NCBI GenBank assembly: GCA_024734495.1
Contig: JALMQS010000841.1
Span: 4,024,176-4,088,175 of the forward strand
Source: Forficula auricularia
Taxonomy: Eukaryota; Arthropoda; Insecta; Dermaptera; Forficulidae
Direction of reading: 5' to 3'
Length of the DNA stretch: 64,000 nt
This document shows positions 10,173 to 19,588 of the stretch, one piece after another; the stretch's first letter is position 1; each line of letters starts with the position of its first letter. The notes beneath the pieces were generated by a model. The model ran no database searches, was not told the origin of the DNA, and was given only the letters and a program-made list of their open reading frames with translations. The position numbers were made by a program, and so were the translations under genes.

Positions 10173-10453
10173 AAATTTTAATTTGTAAAAAGAAAAAAAG
10201 AAGAAAAGGTTGCTTTTTAAAAGTATCAATAAGAATATTTTGATATAGACAATTATACAAATTGTTTTGGTAACCAAATTATTTTTAATTCAAATAAAAA
10301 ATATAAATATTTATGAAAATTATTTTTCTCTAAAATTTTTTATAAACATTAGGAAAATTAACAGAAGGTCAGATATGGATTGTTTTTGTTTAGAGTTGAT
10401 TTTAAAATCTTAATAAAAGCAGCTTTTTTTTTTATTTTTTCAAATGAAAATTT

Positions 10454-10490
10454 CCATTGTTAAAGGGAGAAATTCTTCCGAAACGTTTGG
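10454..10490 (+). ncRNA. Degraded hammerhead-like motif
   Basis: Plus strand mirror of the motif at 10136: CCA, TTGTTAA in place of CTGATGA, stem II GGGAGAAATTCTTCC, GAAACGTT, TGG. The core is more damaged than in the partner. Confidence 0.45.
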
Positions 10491-10883
10491 ATATAAAATA
10501 AAGGTTTTTAGGATTTTTTTAAAGATTTGTATTTTTTAATATATTATATTAGCCTACATATTTTCCTACAATAACAACTTTATCAGTTACAGCCGTGATA
10601 AAAAAAAAAAAGATTTTTGTGACACCCACCAGGCCCATCTGATTGGCAAATTTGGCCCGCTAAGCAAAAAGTTGAGTACCAATGTTCTATGATATTTTCT
10701 GGTTTGTTCAAAATAATTTGTACTGTTATTCATGTAATTTGAAAAAGTTAGATGTTTTTATTTTTAAGAATATATTAAAATCAATATTTTTAACTAAAAG
10801 ACCTCTCAATAAAATAAAATATAAAAAGTTTTTGAAACCCCCTAATTTTCACTCAAGTCTATTAAAACTGTTCAGATCAATAC
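10491..10883. other. Unclassified AT-rich DNA left of the copia element
   Basis: No gene is seen. GGCAAATTTGGCCCGCTAAG at about 10645-10664 resembles ends of some DNA transposons, but no inverted partner was found. Confidence 0.35.
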
Positions 10884-11144
10884 TGTTAAGAGGTATAAAA
10901 GGTGTGGATAGCGGAATATCACAATGATAGATAATTTTATATATAAAATATATAAAGCAATTTATTGAGGTTGCACATATTACAATATAATAGAATAGTA
11001 CATGAGGAAAAAGTAATATATAGTATGTTACATTGACTCGAGTAGAAAGACGAAAGGTGAGTAATAAGTTAAGTTAATATAGTCAACACCTGAGTGGCGC
11101 TGATGTCATATCGGAGGTGCCAATATTGTACATATATTTTAACA
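10884..11144 (-). repeat. 3' LTR of the copia element
   Basis: 261 bp, TG...CA ends, indistinguishable by eye from 15370-15630. On the minus strand it contains the polyadenylation signal AATAAA (10961-10966 region) and TATA-like stretches (TTTATATATTTTATATATAA). Confidence 0.93.
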
Positions 11145-11157
11145 CACCCCCTCAACC
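11145..11157 (-). promoter_or_regulatory. Polypurine tract of the copia element
   Basis: Minus strand GGTTGAGGGGGTG abuts the 3' LTR. This purine-rich stretch is where plus-strand DNA synthesis is expected to start. Confidence 0.75.
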
Positions 11158-11193
11158 GAAAAAAAATAGTATTCAAAAAAAGATTTTATTTCT

Positions 11194-14100
11194 TCATTTT
11201 TTCATCCCAATCCTCTTGATGCAATTTTCTTGCTTTGCCTTGGAAAGTGGTTTGGTTAAGAAGTCGGCCGGCATTTCATCTGACCTTAAATATTCCAATT
11301 TAATTTTATCATCTTCAATTAACCCTCTAATAAAATGATATCTGATATCAATGTGTTTGGTTCTGTTGTGAAATGTTTTGTTTTCCGCAACAAACTTGGC
11401 ACTTTGATTATCATTGAAGATTTTCACTGGGTTTGTCCCGACAAGTCCAATTTCTTTTAAAATTTTTTGGAGGTAGATGGCTTCTCTTGAAGCTTCTCCC
11501 ATCGCAATGTATTCAGCTTCAGTGCTTGAGAGGGCCACAATGCTCTGCTTTTTGGCATTCCATTGTATTGGACCTCCTCCAAGTATAAAAGCATATCCAC
11601 TGAAGGACTTCCTATCTATTGGACAATTTCCCCAATCTGCATCCGCGTATCCATGTAAAGGGGTGCCTGTTTTCTGAAATTTGAGTCCAAGTGACTTTGT
11701 CCCCTGAAGATACCTTAGGATTCTTTTTGCGGCCTTAAAATGCTCTTCTGTGTAGCAATTATTGAACTGACTTAAATAGTTCACTGCAAAACTGATATCA
11801 GGTCTTGTACACACTGATAAATAATTCAATGATCCTATTAATGACTGATAAGGATATTTTTTTAAATCATTTTCATTAATTTTTGATTTATTTAATTTAA
11901 GATTTGGTTCCATGGGAGTGAAACTTGGTTTACAATTTTCCATATTAAATTTCTTTAAGATTTCTTCAATATAATTAGTTTGATTCAAATTTAAAATATT
12001 TTTATTTTTATTGTATTCAAACTTAATTCCTAAGAAATAATTAATGTTTCCCATATCTTTCATTTTAAAATCATTAGACAAATCCTTTTTTAGATTATTT
12101 ATTTCATTTTGATTTGAACCAATTACTATCAAATCGTCTACATAAACTATTACAATTAAAATATTTTTATCATTTCTTTTAAAATAAATACAAGGATCAT
12201 TATTCGTTGGAGACATATTTAGGTCCTTCAATTTTTTATCTAATTTCTTATACCACTGGCGTCCCGACTGCTTAAGTCCATACAACGCCTTTTTTAGTTT
12301 AAGGGTAGTTTTCCCATTTTCAAAATCTTTTAGCATTTTTTTGGCGGTATTTTTAATCTCGCCTGTTTCATTTTTAATTAAATCAGTTAAAATTTCAGAG
12401 AAGTTGGTTGGACTCTCCATGAAAATATTTTCATCCAAATCGCCATTCAAATAGGCAGTTTCAACATCAAGTTGTTGAATGAACAGATTATTTTCAACAG
12501 CCATTGCCATTAAAGTTCTGATGGTATTTAATCTAGCTACTGGTGAAAAAGTCTCAAAGTAATCAATAGCATACCTTTGGTTGTATCCTTTGGCAACTAA
12601 CCTTGCCTTTTTAATTGGATGATTATTATTAATTTTATTAGTTAAAACAAAGCGGCAACCAATAACATTTTGATCATTTGATTTCTCCATCATCTTCCAG
12701 GTATTGTTTTTTAACAGTGCTGAGCATTCCTTGCGTATAGCTGCCTTCCAGTCATCTGCATCAGTACCTAAAAGAGCATCATTTAGAGAAATTTCAGTGT
12801 TAAAACTATAATTAGGATTAAAAGAATTTTCTTCTTTATCTAGATGAGAATTTTGAATTTCTTCTTCTTCTAATTGATTTGATTCTTCATCTGATTCTTC
12901 TTGTAATTGATCTGACCCTTGATCCAATTCTTCAACTTCTGATTCTTGTTGAAATTGATCTTCCTCTTCAACTTCTGATTCTTGTTGAAATTGATCTTCC
13001 TCTTCAACTTCTGATTCTTCTTGGAATACTTGTTTATTTTGGTGATAAACCTTTTTGGGTCTTCCCTTTTTTCCTGTTTTTATCAATTTAGGTCTTCCTC
13101 GACCTTTTTGAATATTCGATTCAATTTGAGAGTCATTTGATTTATCATTCTCAACAAAAATTATACTATTGTTTTTATTATTATTTTCAAATATTAAATC
13201 TTCATAATTAGAATTGTTATTATTAGTATTAAATTCTGAATTATTATTATTGCTTTGTATTTCATTAATAAATTTGATATCTCTAGTTACATATAATTTT
13301 TTATTTTTCATATTGTAAACTCTATAAGCTTTACTTTCTTCAGAATAGCCCACAAATATGGCTTCTTCTGATCTAGGCTCAAATTTTCCCTTATAATTTT
13401 TATTTAAAACATATACCTTGCTTCCAAACGTTCTCAAATGTGATACATTAAAGGTTTTATTAGTCCATAAATTGTATGGTATTTGCTTATTCAAGGCTGA
13501 TGAAGGACTTCTATTTCTTAAATAACATGCAGTTAAAATTGCTTCTGCCCAGAATGAGGGTGGTACCTTAGATTGTATTAGCATACACCTAGCCATGTCC
13601 AGTAATGTTCTGTTCATCCTCTCAGATAAACCATTTTGAGCTGGTGTATTTGGAACTGTTAATCTTCTTTTAATTCCAGCATTTTTTAGAAAATTATTAA
13701 AATCATTATTTATATATTCAGTTCCGTTATCAGATTGTAAAAATTTAATTTTTTTATTTGTTAAATTTTCAACATAATTTTTATATTCTTTAAAATGTTC
13801 TAAAGCTTGATTTTTTGTTTTTAAAAATCTTACTTCACACCACCTAGTTGATTCATCAATAAAAGTTATGAAATATTTTGAACCTCCATTTGATTCTGTT
13901 TTGAAAGGTCCACAAATATCTGTGTGAATTATTTCTAATAATTCTTTATTTTCTGAAAAAGTCTTTTTAAAAGGAGTTTGACACATTTTCCCTTTAATAC
14001 ATATTTCACAATCAGGTAACTCATTTTTTAAATCATTTGAGTTAATTCCATAAACTTGATCAGATTGAGCTAAAGCTTTTAAATCTTTTTCATTTAAATG

Positions 14101-15315
14101 ACCGTATCTTTGATGCCAAATTTCTAATTTTGATATTTTATTTTCGTCTGAATAGCTAGAATTTTCTTGTAATTCTTTAACATAATATAATCCGTTTAAT
14201 TCTTTTTTAGCTGTAATTATTACTTTATTTTCTTTTGTTATTAAGGCTTTTTCCTTTTTAAATATTACGTCATACCCATAATCGGTAATTGCTCCGACGG
14301 ATAATAAATTTGTTTTTAGTTCTGGAACATGAAGAGTATTTAGTAACTTGAAGTTACCTTCATTAAGTTTAATTTCAACTGTTCCCTTACCTTCAATTTT
14401 TGTTTTAGTATTATTAGCTAAAATCAAATCATTAAATTTAGAATTATTTATATTCATTAGACGTTCTTTATCAGATATCATGTGTGAAGAACTGCCTGAG
14501 TCTAAACACCATGTATTATTATCATTTGCTATTTGAAATGCTAACATATTAGATTTATATTTATTTTTGGATTTATAAGGGCAAAGGGGTAATTTGTGTC
14601 CTTCCCTTCCACAGCCAAAACAAATAATTTTATTGTTTTTATTATTAGAATATTTCTTAAAATTAGATTTATTATCATAATTATTTTTAAATTTATTAAA
14701 ATTCTTTTTATATCTATCTTTTATAAGATATGAACTTTGGTCATCTTTTTGATTATTTTTCCTACTTTGAAATTCTTCTAATATTTTAATTTTTAATATT
14801 TCTAAAGATGGCAATTCATCTCGAGTTTCGATTGCACATCTGAAATTTTCATAGTCTTCAGGCAGACTATATAATAAAATTATAGATAATAATTCATCAT
14901 TAATTATTAAATCAATATCTTTTAATTTTTCTACTATTTCAAAGAATTTATCTATATGGTCGTTCATATTAACATTTGAATCCATTTTATTTAAAATTAA
15001 TTGTTTTAAAAGAAATGCCTTTTTTGCAGGCCCTTTACTTTGAAATGTATCATGTAACTTTTTCCAAATTTCATTAGATGTTTTTAAATTTTTAATTATT
15101 TTTAACTCCCTAGGAGATATAGATAAAATAAGATCAGACTTAGCTTTTCGATCTTGAAGCTCCCAAATTTCAATCCGTTTTTGATCATCTCTTGGTTTTT
15201 TAAGCGCTCCAGTCACAATATCCCAGGAATCGTTTTTAATCAGGATAGCCTCGACTTGTATTTTCCAGGTGTCGAAATTTTCCTTGTTTAAAGGTTCTAT
15301 CTTGAAGACATCCAT
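11194..15315 (-). CDS. Copia gag-pol polyprotein
   Basis: A single uninterrupted 1373-residue frame with all copia domains in order. Gag (about 1-230) begins with the copia-type NFDTWK region and is followed by a CCHC zinc knuckle at C232-C245 (CFGCGREGHKLPLC). The aspartic protease has DSG at 272-274. Integrase has an H401/H406...C436/C439 zinc finger and catalytic D466, D529 and E565. The RT has D950, the LKQSGRQWY motif near 1014-1022 and YVDD at 1058-1061. RNase H has D1225, E1266 and D1302, ending near residue 1355. A 12-residue acidic repeat (ESEVEEEDQFQQ) lies at about 767-796, between integrase and RT. The protein should form particles, copy the element RNA and insert the DNA. Integrase before RT defines Ty1/copia. 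The start lies 54 bp inside the 5' LTR, and the stop 49 bp before the 3' LTR. No catalytic residue is missing. Confidence 0.95.
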   Translation of the reverse strand: MDVFKIEPLNKENFDTWKIQVEAILIKNDSWDIVTGALKKPRDDQKRIEIWELQDRKAKSDLILSISPRELKIIKNLKTSNEIWKKLHDTFQSKGPAKKAFLLKQLILNKMDSNVNMNDHIDKFFEIVEKLKDIDLIINDELLSIILLYSLPEDYENFRCAIETRDELPSLEILKIKILEEFQSRKNNQKDDQSSYLIKDRYKKNFNKFKNNYDNKSNFKKYSNNKNNKIICFGCGREGHKLPLCPYKSKNKYKSNMLAFQIANDNNTWCLDSGSSSHMISDKERLMNINNSKFNDLILANNTKTKIEGKGTVEIKLNEGNFKLLNTLHVPELKTNLLSVGAITDYGYDVIFKKEKALITKENKVIITAKKELNGLYYVKELQENSSYSDENKISKLEIWHQRYGHLNEKDLKALAQSDQVYGINSNDLKNELPDCEICIKGKMCQTPFKKTFSENKELLEIIHTDICGPFKTESNGGSKYFITFIDESTRWCEVRFLKTKNQALEHFKEYKNYVENLTNKKIKFLQSDNGTEYINNDFNNFLKNAGIKRRLTVPNTPAQNGLSERMNRTLLDMARCMLIQSKVPPSFWAEAILTACYLRNRSPSSALNKQIPYNLWTNKTFNVSHLRTFGSKVYVLNKNYKGKFEPRSEEAIFVGYSEESKAYRVYNMKNKKLYVTRDIKFINEIQSNNNNSEFNTNNNNSNYEDLIFENNNKNNSIIFVENDKSNDSQIESNIQKGRGRPKLIKTGKKGRPKKVYHQNKQVFQEESEVEEEDQFQQESEVEEEDQFQQESEVEELDQGSDQLQEESDEESNQLEEEEIQNSHLDKEENSFNPNYSFNTEISLNDALLGTDADDWKAAIRKECSALLKNNTWKMMEKSNDQNVIGCRFVLTNKINNNHPIKKARLVAKGYNQRYAIDYFETFSPVARLNTIRTLMAMAVENNLFIQQLDVETAYLNGDLDENIFMESPTNFSEILTDLIKNETGEIKNTAKKMLKDFENGKTTLKLKKALYGLKQSGRQWYKKLDKKLKDLNMSPTNNDPCIYFKRNDKNILIVIVYVDDLIVIGSNQNEINNLKKDLSNDFKMKDMGNINYFLGIKFEYNKNKNILNLNQTNYIEEILKKFNMENCKPSFTPMEPNLKLNKSKINENDLKKYPYQSLIGSLNYLSVCTRPDISFAVNYLSQFNNCYTEEHFKAAKRILRYLQGTKSLGLKFQKTGTPLHGYADADWGNCPIDRKSFSGYAFILGGGPIQWNAKKQSIVALSSTEAEYIAMGEASREAIYLQKILKEIGLVGTNPVKIFNDNQSAKFVAENKTFHNRTKHIDIRYHFIRGLIEDDKIKLEYLRSDEMPADFLTKPLSKAKQENCIKRIGMKK
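12920..13021 (-). repeat. 36-bp coding minisatellite inside the copia frame
   Basis: Almost three in-frame repeats of a 36-bp unit encode ESEVEEEDQFQQ-like 12-mers. The linker between integrase and reverse transcriptase is normally variable in copia elements, so expansion there is tolerated. Confidence 0.8.
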
Positions 15316-15353
15316 TTGAAATTAATATATATTTATAAATAAAATTAAATCGC

Positions 15354-15369
15354 CTGGGCCACCATAACC
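15354..15369 (-). promoter_or_regulatory. Primer binding site: initiator tRNA-Met anticodon-arm type
   Basis: Adjacent to the 5' LTR the minus strand reads GGTTATGGTGGCCCAG. Drosophila copia is primed by a 5' half of initiator tRNA-Met and has GGTTATGGGCCCAG next to its LTR. The site here matches this with a two-base (TG) difference in the middle. It complements the anticodon arm, not the 3' CCA end used by most retroelements. Confidence 0.7.
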
Positions 15370-15630
15370 TGTTAAGAGGTATAAAAGGTGTGGATAGCGG
15401 AATATCACAATGATAGATAATTTTATATATAAAATATATAAAGCAATTTATTGAGGTTGCACATATTACAATATAATAGAATAGTACATGAGGAAAAAGT
15501 AATATATAGTATGTTACATTGACTCGAGTAGAAAGACGAAAGGTGAGTAATAAGTTAAGTTAATATAGTCAACACCTGAGTGGCGCTGATGTCATATCGG
15601 AGGTGCCAATATTGTACATATATTTTAACA
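15370..15630 (-). repeat. 5' LTR of the copia element
   Basis: 261 bp, same sequence as 10884-11144, with TG...CA ends. It should carry the promoter for the element's minus-strand transcript. The AATAAA complement lies at 15447-15452. Confidence 0.93.
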
Positions 15631-15997
15631 ATAATAAATAATAGTAAATTTTCAAGAAAATTAAATTATATTTTTCTATCAAAATCGACTAACCCCGAAC
15701 TATATCGACACAATATATATATATATATATACAGATATATCATCTCGATATATATGTGTGTATGTTTATTTGCATCAAGCAGAGGACAACCTCTTTGTTT
15801 CTCTATGTGAAATTATATCCATTCATCCCTATATGAAATACTATTTAAAATAATATTAAAATTTACAAGTAAATTAAATTTTATTTTTCTATCAAAAAGC
15901 ATAAAGTATTGATAAGGGGGACCCTTAACTAATTTTTTGATATTTTGAAGTGTGAAAAAAGTAATTATTTTAAACATATTACAATACCACCTGGTAT
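15631..15997. other. Non-coding flank between copia element and satellite, with an internal duplication
   Basis: The ~50 bp right of the LTR (AATAGTAAATTTTCAAG-AAAATTAAATTATATTTTTCTATCAAAA) recur in diverged form at about 15848-15898. Between them is an AT microsatellite (15712-15731). No gene is seen. Confidence 0.5.
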
Positions 15998-16399
15998 CAA
16001 GGGCGGATCCAGGAATTTTTTATTGGGGGGGGGGGCAGAGACAGCCCACACACACACCACACACATACAACTTAATGCAACCTTTGAATCGTGCATGCCA
16101 GCGTCGGTGCAACGCGGTATCTTTCGAAGATTTCACATCCTTGTATAAAACAAAAAAAAAACACATACAACTTTATTTTCAATTTTAAAATTTAAAAAAA
16201 ATGTTTATTTTTTTTTTTATAAATTTCATATCTCATATTTTAAGCCCATTAAAATTAAAAAAAAAAATTGTTATAAATTCCCTGTCGATTTGGCCGCCGT
16301 TTTTTGGCCTCTGCGTGCGACGCACGTGTTGCACTACCGCCAGGCACGGGCCTGTATGGGGGGGCGGTCGCCGCCTCCGCCCCCCTGGATCCGCCCTTG
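15998..16399. mobile_element. hAT-type MITE with GC-rich right end, inserted at the satellite edge
   Basis: CAAGGGCGGATCCAGG (15998-16013) is perfectly inverted as CCTGGATCCGCCCTTG (16384-16399). Flanking octamers CCTGGTAT and CGTGGTAT match at 7 of 8 positions, fitting a hAT 8-bp target duplication. The right flank is the satellite motif CGTGGTATATAATC. The left half has a poly-G run (16025-16035) and a CA-rich stretch; the right half is strongly GC-rich around 16310-16385. No transposase is encoded. Confidence 0.8.
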
Positions 16400-16555
16400 C
16401 GTGGTATATAATCAAGTGAGCCATGGCTTGAACTCAAATAGAATTTCGAGTTGAAATTCATAATTTGGTGTTTTTATTTCTACTGATTTGACAATGAATG
16501 TGTCTGCTGGTTGTTTGACACCGCAAGTGAATCTTGATTAGGTTCTAGTATTAAA
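16400..16555 (+). repeat. Satellite array, left arm, first (partial) monomer
   Basis: Starts at the conserved core TGGTATATAATC-AAGTGAGCCATGGCTTGAACTC and runs through GACAATGAATGTGTCTG to TTCTAGTATTAAATA, where a family A MITE interrupts it. Same monomer as the arrays described below. Confidence 0.8.
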
Positions 16556-17270
16556 TAATCTGACGTGTTCTGATGTGGGCCCCTAAAATTATTTATAATC
16601 ATGTAGGGGGAGGTTAGTTTTTGGATTTTTATACTACTGGTTTCTCACTGATTAGGTATACAAAATTTGAGTTTGATAAATGGCTAGGATTTTCATTTTC
16701 TGACCCTACACCCCCCCCCCCTCCTACATTTTCGGAGGTTAGTTTTTGCATTTTTAGACTTCCAGTCCACTGATTATGTATACAAAATTTGGTTGGGTTT
16801 AGTCAAACGTCGTAGTTATTCATTTTATAGTATATTTCATTTTTCTTGTTTTTTTTGGTTTAAAATTTATATTTTTAATTTTTAACCACCTCTGCAACCT
16901 CCCTTAATTTTGGGTCGATATGCACCAAAATCTAATCAGCTCTTAATCACGATGCACCAAAACTACGTGTGAAATTTGGTTTTGATATTCACACTAGTTT
17001 TTGACCTAGCTCGTCCACAAAAATTTGGTAACACACAGACTAACAGATAGACAAACAGACATTTTGAAAAAACAATTAATATCTCGAAAAATATAATTTT
17101 TTCGATGTTCACTTATTAAAGAACTTATTTGTAGACAGAAATGCCATGGTTTCGATTAATTTTTTTAATCAAAATAGTTTGAGCCGTTTTTGAGATATTT
17201 CGAAAAAAAGCAAAACACTTTTTTCATGCACGATTACAATACTTGACCATACCTTGAATGGTAAAGTAAA
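16556..17270 (-). mobile_element. MITE-like element, family A, inserted in a satellite monomer
   Basis: It begins ATCTGACGTGTTCTGATGTG and ends TGAATGGTAAAGTAAAA. The satellite is interrupted after GTATTAAA-TA and resumes at TA-TCTTTTTGGATTAATTAG, suggesting a TA target duplication. The TIR segment near the left end is deleted. It contains one tandem unit with 11 C (16711-16721) and the conserved right half. Confidence 0.65.
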
Positions 17271-18259
17271 ATATCTTTTTGGATTAATTAGTATTACTTT
17301 TTTCATAATTTTCTATACTTTCCCGCAAAATAATTAATTCTTAGGGACCTCGGGGTATATAATCGAGGGAGCCATGGTTTGAACTCAAATAGAATTCCGA
17401 GTTGAAATTCATAATTTGGTGGGTTTTTTTTTTCTTCTGATTAGACAATGAATGTGTCTGTTGGTTTATATGACACCCCAAGTGAAACTTCATTAGGTTC
17501 TAGTATTCAAAATATATCCTTGGAATAATAACTATTACTTTTTTCAAATTTTTCAATACTTTCCCGCGAAATTATTAATCCTTTCAGACCTCGGGGTATA
17601 TAATCGAGGAGCCATGGTTTGAACTCAAATTGAATTCCGAGTTGAAATTCATAATTTGGTGGATATTTTTCTTCTTTTGATTAGAAAATAAATTTGTCTG
17701 ATGGTTTATATGACACCCCAAGTGAATCTTGATTAGGTTCTATTATTAAAAATATATCCTTGGAATAATTACTATTACTTTTTTATCAAATTTTTGAATA
17801 CATTCCCGCGAAATAATTAATCCTTTCTGACCTCGGGGTATATAATCGAGTGAGCCATGGCTTGAACTCAAATAGAATTCCGAGTTGAAATTCATAATTT
17901 GGTTGTTTTTTTCTTCTGATTAGACAATGAATGTGTCTGTTCGTTTATATGACTCCCCAAGTGAATCTTGATTAGGTTCTATTATTAAAAATATATCCTT
18001 GGAATAATTACTATTACTTTTTTATCAAATTTTTGAATACATTCCCGCGAAATAATTAATCCTTTCTGACCTCGGGGTATATAATCGAGTGAGCCATGGC
18101 TTGAACTCAAATAGAATTCCGAGTTGAAATTCATAATTTGGTTGTTTTTTTTTCTTCTGATTAGACAATGAATGTGTCTGTTCGTTTATATGACTCCCCA
18201 AGTGAATCTTGATTAGGTTCTATTATTAAAAATATATCCTTGGAATATTGACTATTACT
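17271..18259 (+). repeat. Satellite array, left arm: four ~241-bp monomers
   Basis: Regular spacing of the core ACCTCGGGGTATATAATCGA at about 17347, 17587, 17829 and 18070 gives periods of 240-242 bp. Each monomer contains GAGCCATGG, GAATTCCGAGTTGAAATTCA, TTAGACAATGAATGTGTCTG, GACACCCCAAGTGAATCTTG and ACTTTCCCGCGAAATAATTA. The two monomers around 17750-18240 are nearly identical. Confidence 0.95.
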
Positions 18260-18367
18260 AATAATAATTGAATGTAATGGAAGGCAGCCCAGAGGTAGTG
18301 AGGAATGAAAAAATTAACACATATCAAATAAGGTGTAATTTATTGGAATCCTTCCACCTTTCCTTTC

Positions 18368-18410
18368 AAACCGACGTTTCGTAGGATTTTTCCCTCTTTC
18401 TTCAGGGTCT
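18368..18410 (-). ncRNA. Hammerhead-like ribozyme motif, partly degraded
   Basis: The minus strand reads AGACC (stem I), CTGAAGA (allowed core variant CTGANGA), AAGAGGGAAAAATCCTAC (stem II region, imperfect pairing), GAAAC directly followed by GTC, then GGTTT (stem I, 5 bp including one G-U). Stem III is reduced to the minimum, so activity would need a dimer. The poor stem II suggests decay. Confidence 0.5.
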
Positions 18411-18518
18411 ATAAACCAATATTTCAAAATTATAAAAATGGGGTTGGTCATCATTTATTTCAACAATAAAATATAACAATTATAAATATAATATAAACAA
18501 CCAGATTATCAATAGAAA

Positions 18519-18520
<2 letters not shown>

Positions 18521-18558
<38 letters not shown>

Positions 18559-18571
18559 TATATATATATAA
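18521..18571. repeat. TA dinucleotide microsatellite
   Basis: About 25 TA units with one interruption (ATAATA). It lies inside the 18260-18747 insertion. Confidence 0.9.
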
Positions 18572-18747
18572 TTTACTCACTTCAAAGGGTCAATGAATGA
18601 AACAAATGAAATGTTTCCTTCTTCTCTCCACAGTAGTGTTCAAAAACTTTCTTCATTTTTAATAAAGGCAGAGAAAAACATTTTTTTCCTCCTTTTCTTA
18701 ATTAGAAAGTTAAATGGCTTTTGAATCTAACATATATAGACCAATTA

Positions 18748-19588
18748 ACTATTACTTTTTTCAAATTTTTCAATAATTCCCCGCAAAATAATTAATCCTA
18801 TCGTACCGCAGAGTATATAATCGAGTGAGCCATGGCTTGAACTCAAATAGAATTCCGAGTTGAAATTCATAATTTTGTTTTTTTCTTCTGATTCGACATT
18901 GAATGTGTCTGATGGTTTATATGACACCCCAAGTGAATCTTGATTGTGATAGTATTAAAAATATATCCTTGGTATAATTACTATTACTTTTTTAAAAATT
19001 TTCAATACTTTCCCTCGAAATAATTAATTCTGTCGGACCTCGGGGTATATAATCGAGTGAGCCATGTATTGAACTCAAATAGAATTCCGAGTTGAAATTC
19101 ATAATTTGGTTGACTTTTTTTCTTCTGATTAGACAATGAATATGACTGATGATTTGTATGACACCCCAAGTGAATCTTGATTAGGTTCTATTATTAAAAA
19201 TATATCCTTGGAATAATTAGTATTACTTTTTTTTCGAATTTTTGAATACTTTCCCTCGAAATAATTAATCCTTTCGGACCTCGGGGTATATAATCGACTG
19301 ATCCATGGCTTGAACTTAAATAGAATTCCGAAGTGAAATTGATAATTTGGTGTTTTTTTCTTATGATAATACAATGAAGGTGTCTGTTGGCGTGTTTGAC
19401 ACCGCAAGTGAATCTTTATTAGGTTCTATTATTAAAAACATATCACTGAAATAATTACTATTACTTTTTTTCATATTTTTCAATACTTTCCCGAGAAAAA
19501 ATTAATCCTTTCTGACTTCGGGGTATATAATCGAGTGAGCCATGGCTTGAACTCAAATAGAATTCCGAAATGAAATTTATAAATTAAT
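18748..19588 (+). repeat. Satellite array, left arm: three to four monomers
   Basis: Cores at about 18793 (degraded, ACCGCAGAGTATATAATCGA), 19036, 19278 and 19516, period ~241 bp. The array breaks off after AAATTTATAAATTAATAGAG near 19588. Confidence 0.92.

Larger units (their letters stand above)
10136..10490. mobile_element. Foldback element with inverted hammerhead-like ends
   Basis: CCAAACGTTTCGGGAGAATT (10136 onward) is matched by its complement at the other end, ATTCTTCCGAAACGTTTGG, finishing at 10490. Each arm is about 50 bp and extends into TTTCCATTG-TAAAGGGAGAA. The interior is AT-rich and non-coding. Both arms carry a degraded hammerhead-like fold, listed separately. An analogous inverted pair occurs at 42068-42256. 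Confidence 0.65.
10884..15630 (-). mobile_element. Complete Ty1/copia LTR retrotransposon
   Basis: A 4747-bp element in minus orientation. Two 261-bp LTRs (10884-11144 and 15370-15630) read as identical and start and end TGTTAA...TTAACA. Minus-strand order is LTR, primer site, one gag-pol frame, purine tract, LTR. Identical LTRs mean a recent insertion or gene conversion. The flanking bases (AATAC on the left, ATAAT on the right) do not form the 5-bp duplication expected of this family. That hints at recombination between copies or loss at the target. Confidence 0.93.
18260..18747 (-). mobile_element. Penelope-like (hammerhead-bearing) insertion in the satellite
   Basis: This 488-bp non-satellite segment is bounded by ACTATTACT at 18251-18259 and again at 18748-18756, a 9-bp target duplication. 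It holds a hammerhead-like motif on the minus strand and a long TA microsatellite at 18521-18571. No ORF is present. Placement of the ribozyme and a variable-length duplication fit a truncated Penelope-like element. Confidence 0.5.

Noticed and set aside
10682..10927. 81-codon frame running into the copia LTR
   Set aside because: Low-complexity composition, and the end is provided by the LTR; no evidence of a host gene cut by the insertion.
12879..13091. 70-codon plus-strand frame rich in leucine and isoleucine
   Set aside because: Antisense shadow of the acidic 12-residue repeat in the copia polyprotein.
17340..17360. CENP-B box in the satellite core
   Set aside because: TTCG and CGGG are present but five bases apart instead of seven, so the published consensus is not met.
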